NCBI GenBank assembly: GCA_963851325.1
Contig: CAWKOR010000001.1
Location: forward strand, 248,001-312,000
Source: DATGKG01 sp963851325
Lineage (GTDB): Bacteria > Desulfobacterota > Binatia > Binatales > Binataceae
DNA length: 64,000 nt
Reading direction: 5' to 3'
This document shows, piece by piece, positions 51,691-60,827 of the stretch. Both the position numbers and the translations under genes were made by a program. Below the pieces are notes generated by a model. That model was not told the DNA's origin and did not search any database. It was given only the letters and a program-made list of their open reading frames with translations. The stretch's first letter is position 1; each line of letters opens with the position of its first letter.

Positions 51691-54456
51691 ATGGCGAGCA
51701 ATAGTTTCGGCGCGCGTACCACTCTCAAGGTTGGGTCGAACACCTATAGCATCTTCAAACTGGAGGCACTCGAGAAGCGCGGCTATGCGATCGCACGGCT
51801 GCCGTTCTCGATCCGCGTAATGCTGGAAAATGTGCTGCGGCGCGAAGATGGCGACAGCGTCACAGCCGACCAGATCGAGGCGGTCGCGAAATGGAGCGGC
51901 AAGGGCGGCGAGCGCGAGATGTCGTTCATGCCGGCGCGGGTGCTGCTGCAGGACTTCACCGGAGTGCCGGTGGTGGCCGACCTCGCGGTGATGCGCGATG
52001 CAATCAAACGCCTCGGCGGCAATCCCGCGACCATCAATCCGCTGCAGCCGGTCGATCTGGTGATCGATCACTCGGTGCAAGTCGATGCGTATGGCACGCG
52101 CGCCGCGTTCGCGACCAACGCGGAACTGGAGTTCCAGCGCAATCGCGAGCGTTACCTGTTCCTGCGATGGGGGCAGGGTGGTTTCGATAATTTTCGCGTG
52201 GTGCCGCCCGATACCGGCATCGTGCATCAGGTGAATCTCGAATATCTCGCGCCGGTGGTGTTCAGCTCGAAGGACAACCAGGCATATCCCGACACGGTCC
52301 TCGGCACCGATTCGCATACCACGATGATCAATGGCCTGGGCGTGGTCGGATGGGGCGTCGGCGGTATCGAGGCTGAAGCCGCGATGCTTGGGCGCTCGAT
52401 GCCGATGCTGATTCCTGACGTAATCGGGGTGCGGCTTTCGGGCCGGCTCAGTCCGGGAGCGACGGCGACTGATCTGGTGCTGACCGTCACGCAGATGCTG
52501 CGCAAGCGCGGCGTGGTGGGAAAGTTCGTGGAGTATACCGGAGACGGCATCAAAACCCTCAGCGTCGCCGATCGTGCAACCTTGGCCAACATGTCGCCTG
52601 AGTACGGTGCGACCATAGGATTTTTCCCGGTCGATCAGCAGACCCTCGATTATCTCCGCGTCACCGGACGGCCCGACGATCGGCTCGCGCTCATCGAGGC
52701 TTACTGCAAGGAGCAGGGCCTGTTTCGCACCGAGCACTCGCCCGAGCCCATCTTCACGGACACGCTTGAACTCGACCTCGGGCATGTCGAGCCGAGCCTG
52801 GCCGGGCCGCGGCGCCCGCAGGATCGGGTTCCGTTGGCGAAGGCAAAAAGAGATTTCCGCGCGCAACTGGTCAAGGAGATTCATGGTGACGTGAAAGGAC
52901 CGGGCAAGCTGCGCGTCGAGGATTGGATCGAAGAGGGCGGCAACGCCGTCGCGCAGCCGCTGGACGAAGAGCATCTGGGACCACTCAACGCCAAGGCGCA
53001 GGTCGATGCCGACGGCGCTAGCTTCTCACTCAGCCATGGATCGCTGGTCATCGCGGCGATTACAAGTTGCACCAACACCTCGAATCCGTCGGTGATGCTG
53101 GGCGCGGGAATCCTCGCGAAGAAGGCTGTTGCGCGCGGCCTCACCGTCAAGCCGTGGGTCAAGACCAGCCTCGCGCCGGGCTCGAAGGTCGTCAGCGACT
53201 ACCTGAAGCGCGCCGGACTGATCGAGGCGCTCGAACAGCTTCGCTTTAACCTCGTGGGTTATGGATGCACTACCTGCATCGGCAATAGCGGGCCGGTGTC
53301 GGAGGGAATCGCGGCGGCCATCGCGAAGCACAACCTGGTCGCGAGCGCGATTCTCAGCGGCAATCGCAACTTCGAGGGTCGCATCAACCCGGTGGTGCGC
53401 TTCAACTACCTCGCCTCGCCGCCGCTGGTGGTCGCCTACGCGATTGCAGGAACGATGGATTTCGACGCCGCAACCGAACCGCTCGGGATGGACCCCAGCG
53501 GTAAGCCGGTCTTCCTCAAAGACATCTGGCCGACCGCCGAGGAAGTTGCGGCGGCGGTTGCGAGTTCCATCGATTCGAAGATGTTCCGTGACTCGTACGG
53601 CAAGGTTTTCGAGGGCGACGAGCGATGGCAAGGCCTCGCGGTTCCGAAAGGCAATCTCTTCCAATGGGATGAGAAGTCCGAATACGTCAAGGCGCCGCCG
53701 TTTTTTGACGGGATCGGAAAAACTCCCGCGCCACTGACCGACATCGTCGGTGCGCGAGCGCTTGCCCTCCTCGGCGATAGCGTCACGACCGATCACATTT
53801 CGCCGGCAGGTAACATCGCGGTGAAAAGCCCGGCGGGCGAGTACCTGATTGCACATGGTATCGCCCCCAAAGATTTCAATTCATATGGCGCGCGCCGCGG
53901 CAATCATGAGGTGATGGTACGTGGGACCTTCGCCAACATTCGGCTGCGCAACCTGATGGTGCCCGGCGTCGAGGGCGGCTTCACCGCGCATCAGCCCAGC
54001 GGGGAAAAAATGACTATCTTCGAGGCCTCGGAGCGCTATCGCAAGGAAGGCGTTCCGCTGGTCGTGATCGCCGGCAAGGAATACGGAACCGGGTCGTCGC
54101 GCGATTGGGCCGCTAAGGGAACCCAACTGCTGGGCGTTCGCGCGGTGATCGCGGAAAACTTCGAGCGCATCCATCGCAGTAACCTGGTCGGGATGGGCGT
54201 GCTCCCGCTGGAATTCGTCAATGGACAAAATCGCGAGTCGCTGGGCCTGACGGGCCACGAGAGCTACAGCATCGCGGGGCTGGCGGCCGGCCTCAAGCGC
54301 GGACAGAAGCTAACCGTGCGCGCCGAGCTGGCCGGTAAAGTTACCGAGTTCGAAACCCTCGCACGGGTCGACACGCCCGATGACGTCGAGTTCATCAAGC
54401 ATGGAGGTATCCTGCCGCTGACGCTGCGGGAATTACTGCAAGCCGAGGCCGGTTAG
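51691..54456 (+). CDS. acnA: Aconitate hydratase A
   Basis: 921 residues. It isomerises citrate and isocitrate by way of cis-aconitate with a [4Fe-4S] cluster. The start MASNSFGARTTLKVG is typical for AcnA, so the ATG at 51691 is preferred over the TTG at 51667. Cluster cysteines are in ITSCTNTSNPSVM and VGYGCTTCIGNSGPVSEG. DSHTTMINGLGVVGWGVGGIEAEA and GKEYGTGSSRDWAAKGTQLLG are further signatures. It feeds the isocitrate dehydrogenase at 13.5 kb. Confidence 0.97.
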   Translation: MASNSFGARTTLKVGSNTYSIFKLEALEKRGYAIARLPFSIRVMLENVLRREDGDSVTADQIEAVAKWSGKGGEREMSFMPARVLLQDFTGVPVVADLAVMRDAIKRLGGNPATINPLQPVDLVIDHSVQVDAYGTRAAFATNAELEFQRNRERYLFLRWGQGGFDNFRVVPPDTGIVHQVNLEYLAPVVFSSKDNQAYPDTVLGTDSHTTMINGLGVVGWGVGGIEAEAAMLGRSMPMLIPDVIGVRLSGRLSPGATATDLVLTVTQMLRKRGVVGKFVEYTGDGIKTLSVADRATLANMSPEYGATIGFFPVDQQTLDYLRVTGRPDDRLALIEAYCKEQGLFRTEHSPEPIFTDTLELDLGHVEPSLAGPRRPQDRVPLAKAKRDFRAQLVKEIHGDVKGPGKLRVEDWIEEGGNAVAQPLDEEHLGPLNAKAQVDADGASFSLSHGSLVIAAITSCTNTSNPSVMLGAGILAKKAVARGLTVKPWVKTSLAPGSKVVSDYLKRAGLIEALEQLRFNLVGYGCTTCIGNSGPVSEGIAAAIAKHNLVASAILSGNRNFEGRINPVVRFNYLASPPLVVAYAIAGTMDFDAATEPLGMDPSGKPVFLKDIWPTAEEVAAAVASSIDSKMFRDSYGKVFEGDERWQGLAVPKGNLFQWDEKSEYVKAPPFFDGIGKTPAPLTDIVGARALALLGDSVTTDHISPAGNIAVKSPAGEYLIAHGIAPKDFNSYGARRGNHEVMVRGTFANIRLRNLMVPGVEGGFTAHQPSGEKMTIFEASERYRKEGVPLVVIAGKEYGTGSSRDWAAKGTQLLGVRAVIAENFERIHRSNLVGMGVLPLEFVNGQNRESLGLTGHESYSIAGLAAGLKRGQKLTVRAELAGKVTEFETLARVDTPDDVEFIKHGGILPLTLRELLQAEAG

Positions 54457-54464
54457 AATCAGAT

Positions 54465-55028
54465 TTACTTCGCGCTGGTGCGATCGGGCAGGACACCGGT
54501 CGGGAGGCCGTCGACGCTGTGCAGGTTGTGCTCGCGATGGTAGTCGTCGAGGTTGCCGCCCTTCTTTTCCCAATACTTGCGCAACGTGTCGCGCTCTTCG
54601 AGATTCTCGTTCTCCATGCGCGGTACCGCATAGCCGCACGAGGTCATCGCGCGCTCGATGGTGATTTCCATGATTTGTCGGACACCCGGTTCCGGCGGAA
54701 ACTTCGCGAGGTAATCGGTCCACTCGCTATCCTGGGGATGAATCGCGCGCCCCCGCCCATACAACCGCATGATCGCCGCGGTTTTATCGAACGAGCAGAA
54801 CATGATGGTGATGCGCCCGTTTTCGAGCAGATGCGCCGCGGTTTCGTTGCCGCTGCCGGTCAGGTCGAGGTAAATCGCCTTGTGTGCGTCGAGCACGCGA
54901 AAGGTGTCCATCCCTTTCGGGGACAGGTTGATATGTCCCTCGCGCGGCGCGGTGGCCACGAAGAAGACCTTCTGAGCCTCGATGAAGGTCTTCATTTCCG
55001 GTGTGACTTCCTCGTACCATTTGGACAT
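54465..55028 (-). CDS. Pyridoxamine 5'-phosphate oxidase-like FMN protein
   Basis: 187 residues. Pattern of the split-barrel flavin-binding fold: FFVATAPREGHINLSPKGMDTFRVL near 22-46, LDLTGSGNETAAHLLENGRITIMFCSF near 54-80 and the C-terminal ERAMTSCGYAVPRME. Such proteins bind FMN or F420 and reduce small molecules. The last gene to the right of acnA is convergent, only eight bases apart. Exact function unknown. Confidence 0.85.
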   Translation of the reverse strand: MSKWYEEVTPEMKTFIEAQKVFFVATAPREGHINLSPKGMDTFRVLDAHKAIYLDLTGSGNETAAHLLENGRITIMFCSFDKTAAIMRLYGRGRAIHPQDSEWTDYLAKFPPEPGVRQIMEITIERAMTSCGYAVPRMENENLEERDTLRKYWEKKGGNLDDYHREHNLHSVDGLPTGVLPDRTSAK

Positions 55029-55085
55029 CGTCGTTACCTCGCCCAGATGCGTCGAACACTTATGGGCTCTGCGATTCTAGCGGGT

Positions 55086-56624
55086 TTAGTGCATGCGCTT
55101 GAAGCGGTCCCAGAGCTCATCGAGCGGACGGCGCAGCCCATGGCATACGATGATCGGCCCGTTTTCGTACGGCATTACATAGGGTCCGCCGAATTGCGCG
55201 ACGACTTCGCTCTTTTCGCAGGCGCGCGCCAGGCGCTCCGGATCCCCGTTGACCTGGATGATCACGCTGCCGTCATGACCTCGGGTTCCCCAGAAGTAAT
55301 ACTGAAGCTGGCCGCTGATGGGCGCAGGGAGGCCATCCGCGCGCCCGTATACGTCGATAGCTGCGGCCTCGCCGTAGTTCATCGCGAGGATCGCGGCGCG
55401 GGAACGATCGTCCGGCGGTAGCGATCGGAAGACCGCGGCCACCTGCTTTTCCATCTGCCGCCATCCAAGCTCGTCGGAGAATAGCTGGGTCAATGGCGCG
55501 CCGATCGCTTCGCGCTCGTTGGGAGACGGTCTCAGATGGGTCGCGGTCAGATACCGGGCGAGCACGGGAGGGTCAAGAATCGGCAACAGGACCGGTGCGA
55601 TCGGGATGAATAGTGCGATCGCCGTCGCTATCCATGCGCGAAGAACCCATCGATTGATTCCGGCGCATACGACCGCGCCCGCCGCGAACATGGCGGGATA
55701 GGCGGGCGCCAGATAGTAATCCTTGCCGTGTGTCCCGATGACCACCACGGTGGTCGCGACGAAGGCAATCGACAGGAAACGCGCATCGCGGAGTCGCGCG
55801 TCGAGGAACGGCGCGACGATTCCAGCAATCCATAGCGGCGCCAACGCGACGTTCATCGCGAAAATCTGCTTGATCATGAATCGGAGCGGCGTGCCGGTGA
55901 AATTCCGGTGCTGCGTCGCATAATGAATCGACTGCAGAAACGGCCAACCGTGCGCCGCCTGCCAGATGAAACTCGGCGCCGCAATCAGAATGCCGGCGCT
56001 CGCGCCGAACCAAAGCTCGCGCCATCCCAGGATTCGTCGGGCGCTGGTCAGGATCACGCCGATCGCCAGTCCAATCATCCAGGTGGAGATACCGTACTTC
56101 GCTTCGAGCGAGATTCCCGCGACGATGCCGGCCGCCAGCGCCGCCTTGCGATCGTCGCGACGCACCGCGCGCGCAAGCAGGTAGGCGCAGCCGGTCCAGG
56201 TCAGCGCCTCGAAGCTCGAGGTGCCGAGCGTGGAAGCCAGCGCTACCAGCATTGGTGCGATGGCGACCGCGACCGCGCCCATCCAAGCCGCGGTGCGGTT
56301 GCCTCCGAGTTCCAGCGCCAGGGCCGCGGTGAGGGGCACCAACGCGACGGCGGCCGCGATCGCCGGGATGCGCAGCAGCCAGGTATGATCGCCGAAGAGT
56401 TGAGTGGCAGCCGCAATTAAGGGCACCAGCGGAGGCAAATCGGCATAGCCGAAGGCAGGACGGCGTCCGCACGCGATAAAGTACAGTTCGTTGCGGAACG
56501 TGTCGTAGCGTCCGGCAAGGGCGACATAGATCACAGTCATTACGATGGCCGTGAGCCATACGATTGGATCCCGCCGCATCGAGGCGCGGATCGCTTCGAT
56601 GCGGGTTGCTGACGATTCGCTCAA
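55086..56624 (-). CDS. ArnT/PMT-like membrane glycosyltransferase
   Basis: About 512 residues. The start is a TTG at 56624 (AAGG 7 bases upstream) or an ATG at 56579. Roughly 11 hydrophobic segments run from about 17 to 350. The first loop has RYDTFRNELYFIACGRRPAFGYADLPPL, with the acidic Asp/Glu of GT-C transferases of the RgtA/ArnT kind. Then comes a soluble C-terminal domain. These transfer a sugar from a polyprenyl-phosphate donor to lipid A, other lipids or proteins. The acceptor is unknown. It is divergent from the MBL gene. Confidence 0.8.
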   Translation of the reverse strand: MSESSATRIEAIRASMRRDPIVWLTAIVMTVIYVALAGRYDTFRNELYFIACGRRPAFGYADLPPLVPLIAAATQLFGDHTWLLRIPAIAAAVALVPLTAALALELGGNRTAAWMGAVAVAIAPMLVALASTLGTSSFEALTWTGCAYLLARAVRRDDRKAALAAGIVAGISLEAKYGISTWMIGLAIGVILTSARRILGWRELWFGASAGILIAAPSFIWQAAHGWPFLQSIHYATQHRNFTGTPLRFMIKQIFAMNVALAPLWIAGIVAPFLDARLRDARFLSIAFVATTVVVIGTHGKDYYLAPAYPAMFAAGAVVCAGINRWVLRAWIATAIALFIPIAPVLLPILDPPVLARYLTATHLRPSPNEREAIGAPLTQLFSDELGWRQMEKQVAAVFRSLPPDDRSRAAILAMNYGEAAAIDVYGRADGLPAPISGQLQYYFWGTRGHDGSVIIQVNGDPERLARACEKSEVVAQFGGPYVMPYENGPIIVCHGLRRPLDELWDRFKRMH

Positions 56625-56735
56625 TCGCTTACCTTGCTGTTGTGGAGTTGGTGCTTTGGATTGGTACGATGAAAACGCCGACGCGTTTCGTGCTTGAATG
56701 CGCCGGCTCGATGGCGACAAACGGAGGGCATCACT

Positions 56736-57467
56736 GTGGAAACCAAAGTCGACGAAATCGCGGATAAAATTTATCGGTTCTCGACGCTGATTCCGGGAGT
56801 CGCCGGACCCGCCGGACTCACCTTCAACCAGTTTCTCATCGATGCCGATGAGCCGCTACTTTTCCATACTGGCCAGCGCCCGCTATTTCCATCGATCTCA
56901 GCCGCAGCGGCGCGGGTCATCGATATTGCCCGTTTGCGATGGGTCACTTTCAGCCATGTCGAGTCCGACGAATGCGGCGCGCTCGATGAATGGCTCGCCG
57001 TTGCGCCCGGAGCCACTGCTGCGCATGGCCGACTGGGCTGCAACATCTGGCTCAACGATATGTCGCCGCGCCCGCCGCGCGCGCTCGCCAACGGCGAGGT
57101 GCTCGATCTCGGCGGAAAGAAGGTGCGACGCCTCGACACGCCGCATTTGCCACACTGCTGGGACGCGGGACTAATCTTCGAAGAAACCACCGGAACGCTG
57201 TTCACGAGCGACATTTTTACTCAGGCTGGACCGGGCCCGGCGCTAACCGAAGCTGACGTCGTGGGTCCTGCGTTAGCTTTGGAGAAAGTCCTGCCGTTCA
57301 CGGCGGTGTCGCCGGATACCGTCTCGATGCTGCGGACGCTGGCCGCATTGTCGCCGCGCAAATTAGCCCTGATGCATGGACCGTCTTATTCAGGAGATGG
57401 GGGGCCGGCGCTCGAAGCGATGGCGAACGATTACGAGAGGAGACTCCGCGAATCGATCGCGAAGTGA
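56736..57467 (+). CDS. MBL-fold hydrolase/flavodiiron-like beta-lactamase domain
   Basis: 243 residues from a GTG at 56736, with GGAGGG 7 bases upstream. The metal-binding motif is FSHVESDECGALDEW (His-X-Glu-X-Asp), as in flavodiiron proteins such as FprA. Later ligands are His in DTPHLPHCWD, Asp in LFTSDIF and His in MHGPSYSG. There is no flavodoxin domain. The metal site could be di-iron or zinc. It could reduce O2 or NO only with a partner. Its own activity is unknown. Confidence 0.85.
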   Translation: METKVDEIADKIYRFSTLIPGVAGPAGLTFNQFLIDADEPLLFHTGQRPLFPSISAAAARVIDIARLRWVTFSHVESDECGALDEWLAVAPGATAAHGRLGCNIWLNDMSPRPPRALANGEVLDLGGKKVRRLDTPHLPHCWDAGLIFEETTGTLFTSDIFTQAGPGPALTEADVVGPALALEKVLPFTAVSPDTVSMLRTLAALSPRKLALMHGPSYSGDGGPALEAMANDYERRLRESIAK

Positions 57468-57468
57468 A

Positions 57469-58551
57469 TCAGACCGGGAAAGGTTTGGCGTGATCGAGGC
57501 CGACCGCCGCGCCGCTCTTGCGCGTCGCGTAGCGCGACAGCAACCGCACCACCGCCGGCGTAACCTCTTCGATCGCCTCGGGTCGGAAGCCGACTACCTC
57601 GGCCCCGCGCGTGCGCATCATTCCCAGCATCGACAGCCGCAGCAACGATGCGACCGCCTGGCAATAGCGGAATCGCTCGAAGTCCAGCGGCGCCATCGCA
57701 TGGTAGAGCGGGATGTAGAGCGAAGTGAACAATGCGCGAAGCGAATTGCCGGCCGCGTTGTCGCGCATCCAGCGCGGATGCTCCAGCGCAGATGACGAAA
57801 GGATCACCGCCGTCATCGCCGCGTCGAGGTGGCGATCGCCGAGGTCAGCATTGACCCAGTCAATTACGCCAGTGACGCGGAACCCCTGAACCACCACATT
57901 CTGCGGATGGTAGTCCATGTGCAGGAGCGAAAGCGGCGCGGTGCGAAACTCGCCCGCACGGGCGGCGAGCCGCGTATGCGCTTCCTTCAATCCGGGCAAC
58001 GGACCTTGCTCGACGCGCTGCTCGATAATTTTCAACATTCGATCGAGCAGCGGCGCCTGGGCATCGATACCGTCGGGTGATGAGGCTCGAGGAATCTCGT
58101 CGAGCCCGGACTTGCGCAACTCCATTTGATGGAGGCGGACCTGTGCACGCACGAAGCCGAAAAATCCCAGGGAGAATGTCTTAAAGGCGCTTGCGAAGCT
58201 GCGCGTGGCAAACAACGGACCGCCGGAGACGCGCTCCATGATGAGAAACGGTGCTCCCAGCGCGCGATGATCTGCCTCGTAGCCGTAAGGCCTCGGAACG
58301 CTGAAGCCGACACTGGACAGTTTCGCGATCGTGATGTGTTCACGCGCGCCTTTCGGATCGGCAAAGGCGCCCTGGTAAAACCGCAGCACCAGCGGCGTAC
58401 GCGAGGGCATCAGCGGCAGTCGCGGCGAATTGGACGCGGTGGCGAACTCGAACACGGTGGTCTCCCATCCGCTGGCGAGCACTTTCAGCGAAAGCAGCGG
58501 AGTGCCGAGGTAATCGGCAAGCCGGGTTTGGATCTCGTTAAGCTGCAGCAT
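57469..58551 (-). CDS. Phosphotransferase-family protein (APH-like)
   Basis: 360 residues from the ATG at 58551. Aminoglycoside-phosphotransferase/choline-kinase fold: VLRFYQGAFADPKGAREHI, FLIMERVSGGPLF near 115 and the catalytic loop LLHMDYHPQNVVV with Asp, followed by VTGVIDWVNADLGDRHLD. The substrate is unknown; family members phosphorylate antibiotics, choline, homoserine or sugars. Resistance cannot be inferred. It converges with the MBL gene, one base apart. Confidence 0.85.
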   Translation of the reverse strand: MLQLNEIQTRLADYLGTPLLSLKVLASGWETTVFEFATASNSPRLPLMPSRTPLVLRFYQGAFADPKGAREHITIAKLSSVGFSVPRPYGYEADHRALGAPFLIMERVSGGPLFATRSFASAFKTFSLGFFGFVRAQVRLHQMELRKSGLDEIPRASSPDGIDAQAPLLDRMLKIIEQRVEQGPLPGLKEAHTRLAARAGEFRTAPLSLLHMDYHPQNVVVQGFRVTGVIDWVNADLGDRHLDAAMTAVILSSSALEHPRWMRDNAAGNSLRALFTSLYIPLYHAMAPLDFERFRYCQAVASLLRLSMLGMMRTRGAEVVGFRPEAIEEVTPAVVRLLSRYATRKSGAAVGLDHAKPFPV

Positions 58552-58641
58552 CGCGCGTCGCGATGAAGTTAGTACAGACTTCGCGAACCTGCAACAAACT
58601 GACACGCGTGTCAGTTCGCGTGGCGAGGAACGACCGAAACC

Positions 58642-59937
58642 CTACTCGTGCTGGCGCGGGTGATGAAGCTCGCGCAGGAATTCCTTCATCAGATGACGAT
58701 GTTGCGGTTGCGAGACGTCGTTTCCGTTATTCGATCGCTGACGCTCCGCAGGCGGCAGGTTCTCGTTGGGCACCACCCGTCCTCCCTTGAAGAAATGGCG
58801 CTGAATGATCGACGACAGCATCGGTCCGCGGGTATCGCTGATGTCGACCGAAGTATCAACCGACAGCCCGAGCCTTAGCGGCTTGTCGGCGGGAGGTTCC
58901 CCATCGAGTACGATCTTCACCGGGATTCGCTGCACGACCTTAACCCAGTTTCCAGTCGCATTTTCCGGCGGGAGCAGCGAGAACGCGGCGCCGGTTCCCA
59001 TGCTGATGGAATCGACATGCCCTCGATAGATATGTCCGGGATAGATGTCGGCCTCGACGGTTGCCTTCTGCCCGACCCGGACGTAGGTGAGCTGGGTTTC
59101 TTTGAAATTCGCCACCACATACAGGTGCTGGGTTGGTACATCAGCCATCAACGGCTCGCCCGGTTGTACGCGATGTCCGACGTGAACGCTCTTGTGGGTG
59201 ATGATTCCGTCGAAGGGAGCGGTGAGTCGGGTGTACGCGAGATCGAGTTTGGCCTGCTCCAACGTTGCGCGAGCTTGCTGAACGATCGGCCGGTCGTAGC
59301 GAGTATGATCAAGGCTTTCCTCGCGGCTGCGGGCTTCCTGGGTGGTGGTTGAATCATCTTTCGAATCGGCGAAAGACGCCGGCGTCGCGCTCGCGTGATC
59401 CTGGATCGGCTCGCCCAAAGCCGCGGTTGCTTGCGTCACCTGGTGCTGCGCGAGGGCGACATTGGCCTCGCCCATCCGGAACGCGGTTACCGCCTGATCG
59501 TAAAATTCGGAGGAGACCACGCCGGCTTTGCGCAGTTGCTCGGCACGATTGAAATCCAGACGCGCCTGCTTGGCCTGCGATTGCGCGAGGCTGAGTCCCG
59601 CTTCCGCCGCCTTGACCTGGGCGAACATCTCATCGACGGTCTGCTTGGCGCGCGCGAGCTGCGCTTGGGCCTGATCGACGCGGACCTGGAAATCACTGGG
59701 GTCCAGCGTTACCAGCAGATCGCCGCGTTTGACGGTCCAATTGTCCTGCACGTAGACGGCCGACACAGTCCCGGCGACCCGAGTGGACACCAGCGCAACC
59801 GTCCCGTCTACATATGCGTCATCGGTGGAGACGTGAGTCGAGAAGTAGTTGTAGTAGCGGATCGCAGGGAAAATGCCGGCGATGACCAGCACGATCACGA
59901 TGGCCAACAGCGCCCGGCGCAGCCAGGGAGATTTCAT
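58642..59937 (-). CDS. HlyD/EmrA-type membrane-fusion (efflux adaptor) protein
   Basis: 431 residues. A single membrane anchor (8-28) is followed by STDDAYVDGTVALVSTRVAGTV near 37-58, typical of EmrA. A long coiled coil rich in Gln and Ala follows, and the second lipoyl half and beta-barrel contain DLAYTRLTAPFDGIIT and PTQHLYVVANFKETQL. It would link an inner-membrane exporter to a TolC-type duct. No EmrB-type MFS gene is adjacent, and the TolC-type gene lies at 26.7 kb. Confidence 0.9.
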   Translation of the reverse strand: MKSPWLRRALLAIVIVLVIAGIFPAIRYYNYFSTHVSTDDAYVDGTVALVSTRVAGTVSAVYVQDNWTVKRGDLLVTLDPSDFQVRVDQAQAQLARAKQTVDEMFAQVKAAEAGLSLAQSQAKQARLDFNRAEQLRKAGVVSSEFYDQAVTAFRMGEANVALAQHQVTQATAALGEPIQDHASATPASFADSKDDSTTTQEARSREESLDHTRYDRPIVQQARATLEQAKLDLAYTRLTAPFDGIITHKSVHVGHRVQPGEPLMADVPTQHLYVVANFKETQLTYVRVGQKATVEADIYPGHIYRGHVDSISMGTGAAFSLLPPENATGNWVKVVQRIPVKIVLDGEPPADKPLRLGLSVDTSVDISDTRGPMLSSIIQRHFFKGGRVVPNENLPPAERQRSNNGNDVSQPQHRHLMKEFLRELHHPRQHE

Positions 59938-60123
59938 AAGCTATTCGATGCGTCAGTGGCGGGGCTAGATCCGCCATGACGTCCTATGCATGCCTCAGTA
60001 TCAACAATTTCGCTAACTTTGCGTGATCCCGCCACGCTGTCAAACAGCCTGGCAACTTTGCGCGCTGCGCCGGTCATCCTCGTATGCGAAAACGTATCGC
60101 GAGCCCTATTGCATTTGGCTCAA

Positions 60124-60813
60124 TCAGGGCTGTCGGATGGTGACGGTCGGCCCGCCGCGCGCGTGCGCCACCACACCCCCATTTAAGAGCAGATCGATGT
60201 TGAAGGGGCCGAGGTTCTGAATCTGGGTCACACTCGCGTCGACGGCGCCGTTAGGACTGTCGAATAATATCAGAGCCGGGGCGCGATCGCTCAAGATAAA
60301 AGCGGTCTCCGTGTCTTCGAACAATCCCGAGAAGCGTTCGCTCAAAGGCCCCTTCACGAACAACCGAACATCCGGATTAGCCGGCGCAGGAGGGGGCGCA
60401 AAACCCGGACGCGACGCAGTGTTTTGGATCGATACCGTGCCATAGGGAGAGGCGGTCGACGCGACGTCCTGGACCCTGAAACCCAAGGTGAGCTGCAGAC
60501 TAAGGATTCCGTTCCCGGCGGATTGTTTGGTTGCGATCATTCTTACCGGTGTCTGGTTATTTACAATGACGACGTTCATCGGGACCGCGCCGGCAATTTG
60601 CCAGCTCGAATTCGCATCGGAAATCAGCGCTGTAAATTGCAGGCCCGATTGGCCAAGGACGCGGAACGACGACAACGGTGGCTTGTTGGGCGTATCACCG
60701 ACGCCGGCCTGAAACGCACCGAAGCCGTTGTTGCATCCGGGCAGCACCAGCAACAGCACCAGCATCGCGCCTGCCCACGCCGAAAGATAAAAACCTCGCG
60801 ATCCGCGCCGCAT
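60124..60813 (-). CDS. Lipoprotein following the large lipoprotein gene
   Basis: 229 residues from the ATG at 60813; an ATG at 60870 in frame would overlap the previous gene by 43 bases. The signal sequence GAMLVLLLVLPGC ends in a lipobox Cys. The mature part is beta-rich (SGLQFTALISDANSSWQI, TPVRMIATKQSAGNGIL, FDSPNGAVDASV). No family is recognised. It is the second gene of a two-gene unit with the larger lipoprotein. Confidence 0.65.
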   Translation of the reverse strand: MRRGSRGFYLSAWAGAMLVLLLVLPGCNNGFGAFQAGVGDTPNKPPLSSFRVLGQSGLQFTALISDANSSWQIAGAVPMNVVIVNNQTPVRMIATKQSAGNGILSLQLTLGFRVQDVASTASPYGTVSIQNTASRPGFAPPPAPANPDVRLFVKGPLSERFSGLFEDTETAFILSDRAPALILFDSPNGAVDASVTQIQNLGPFNIDLLLNGGVVAHARGGPTVTIRQP

Positions 60814-60827
60814 CGGATTGCTGGTGC

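Noticed and set aside
51604..52974. 456-codon reverse-strand frame
   Set aside because: Antisense to acnA; Arg/His-rich shadow without recognisable motifs.
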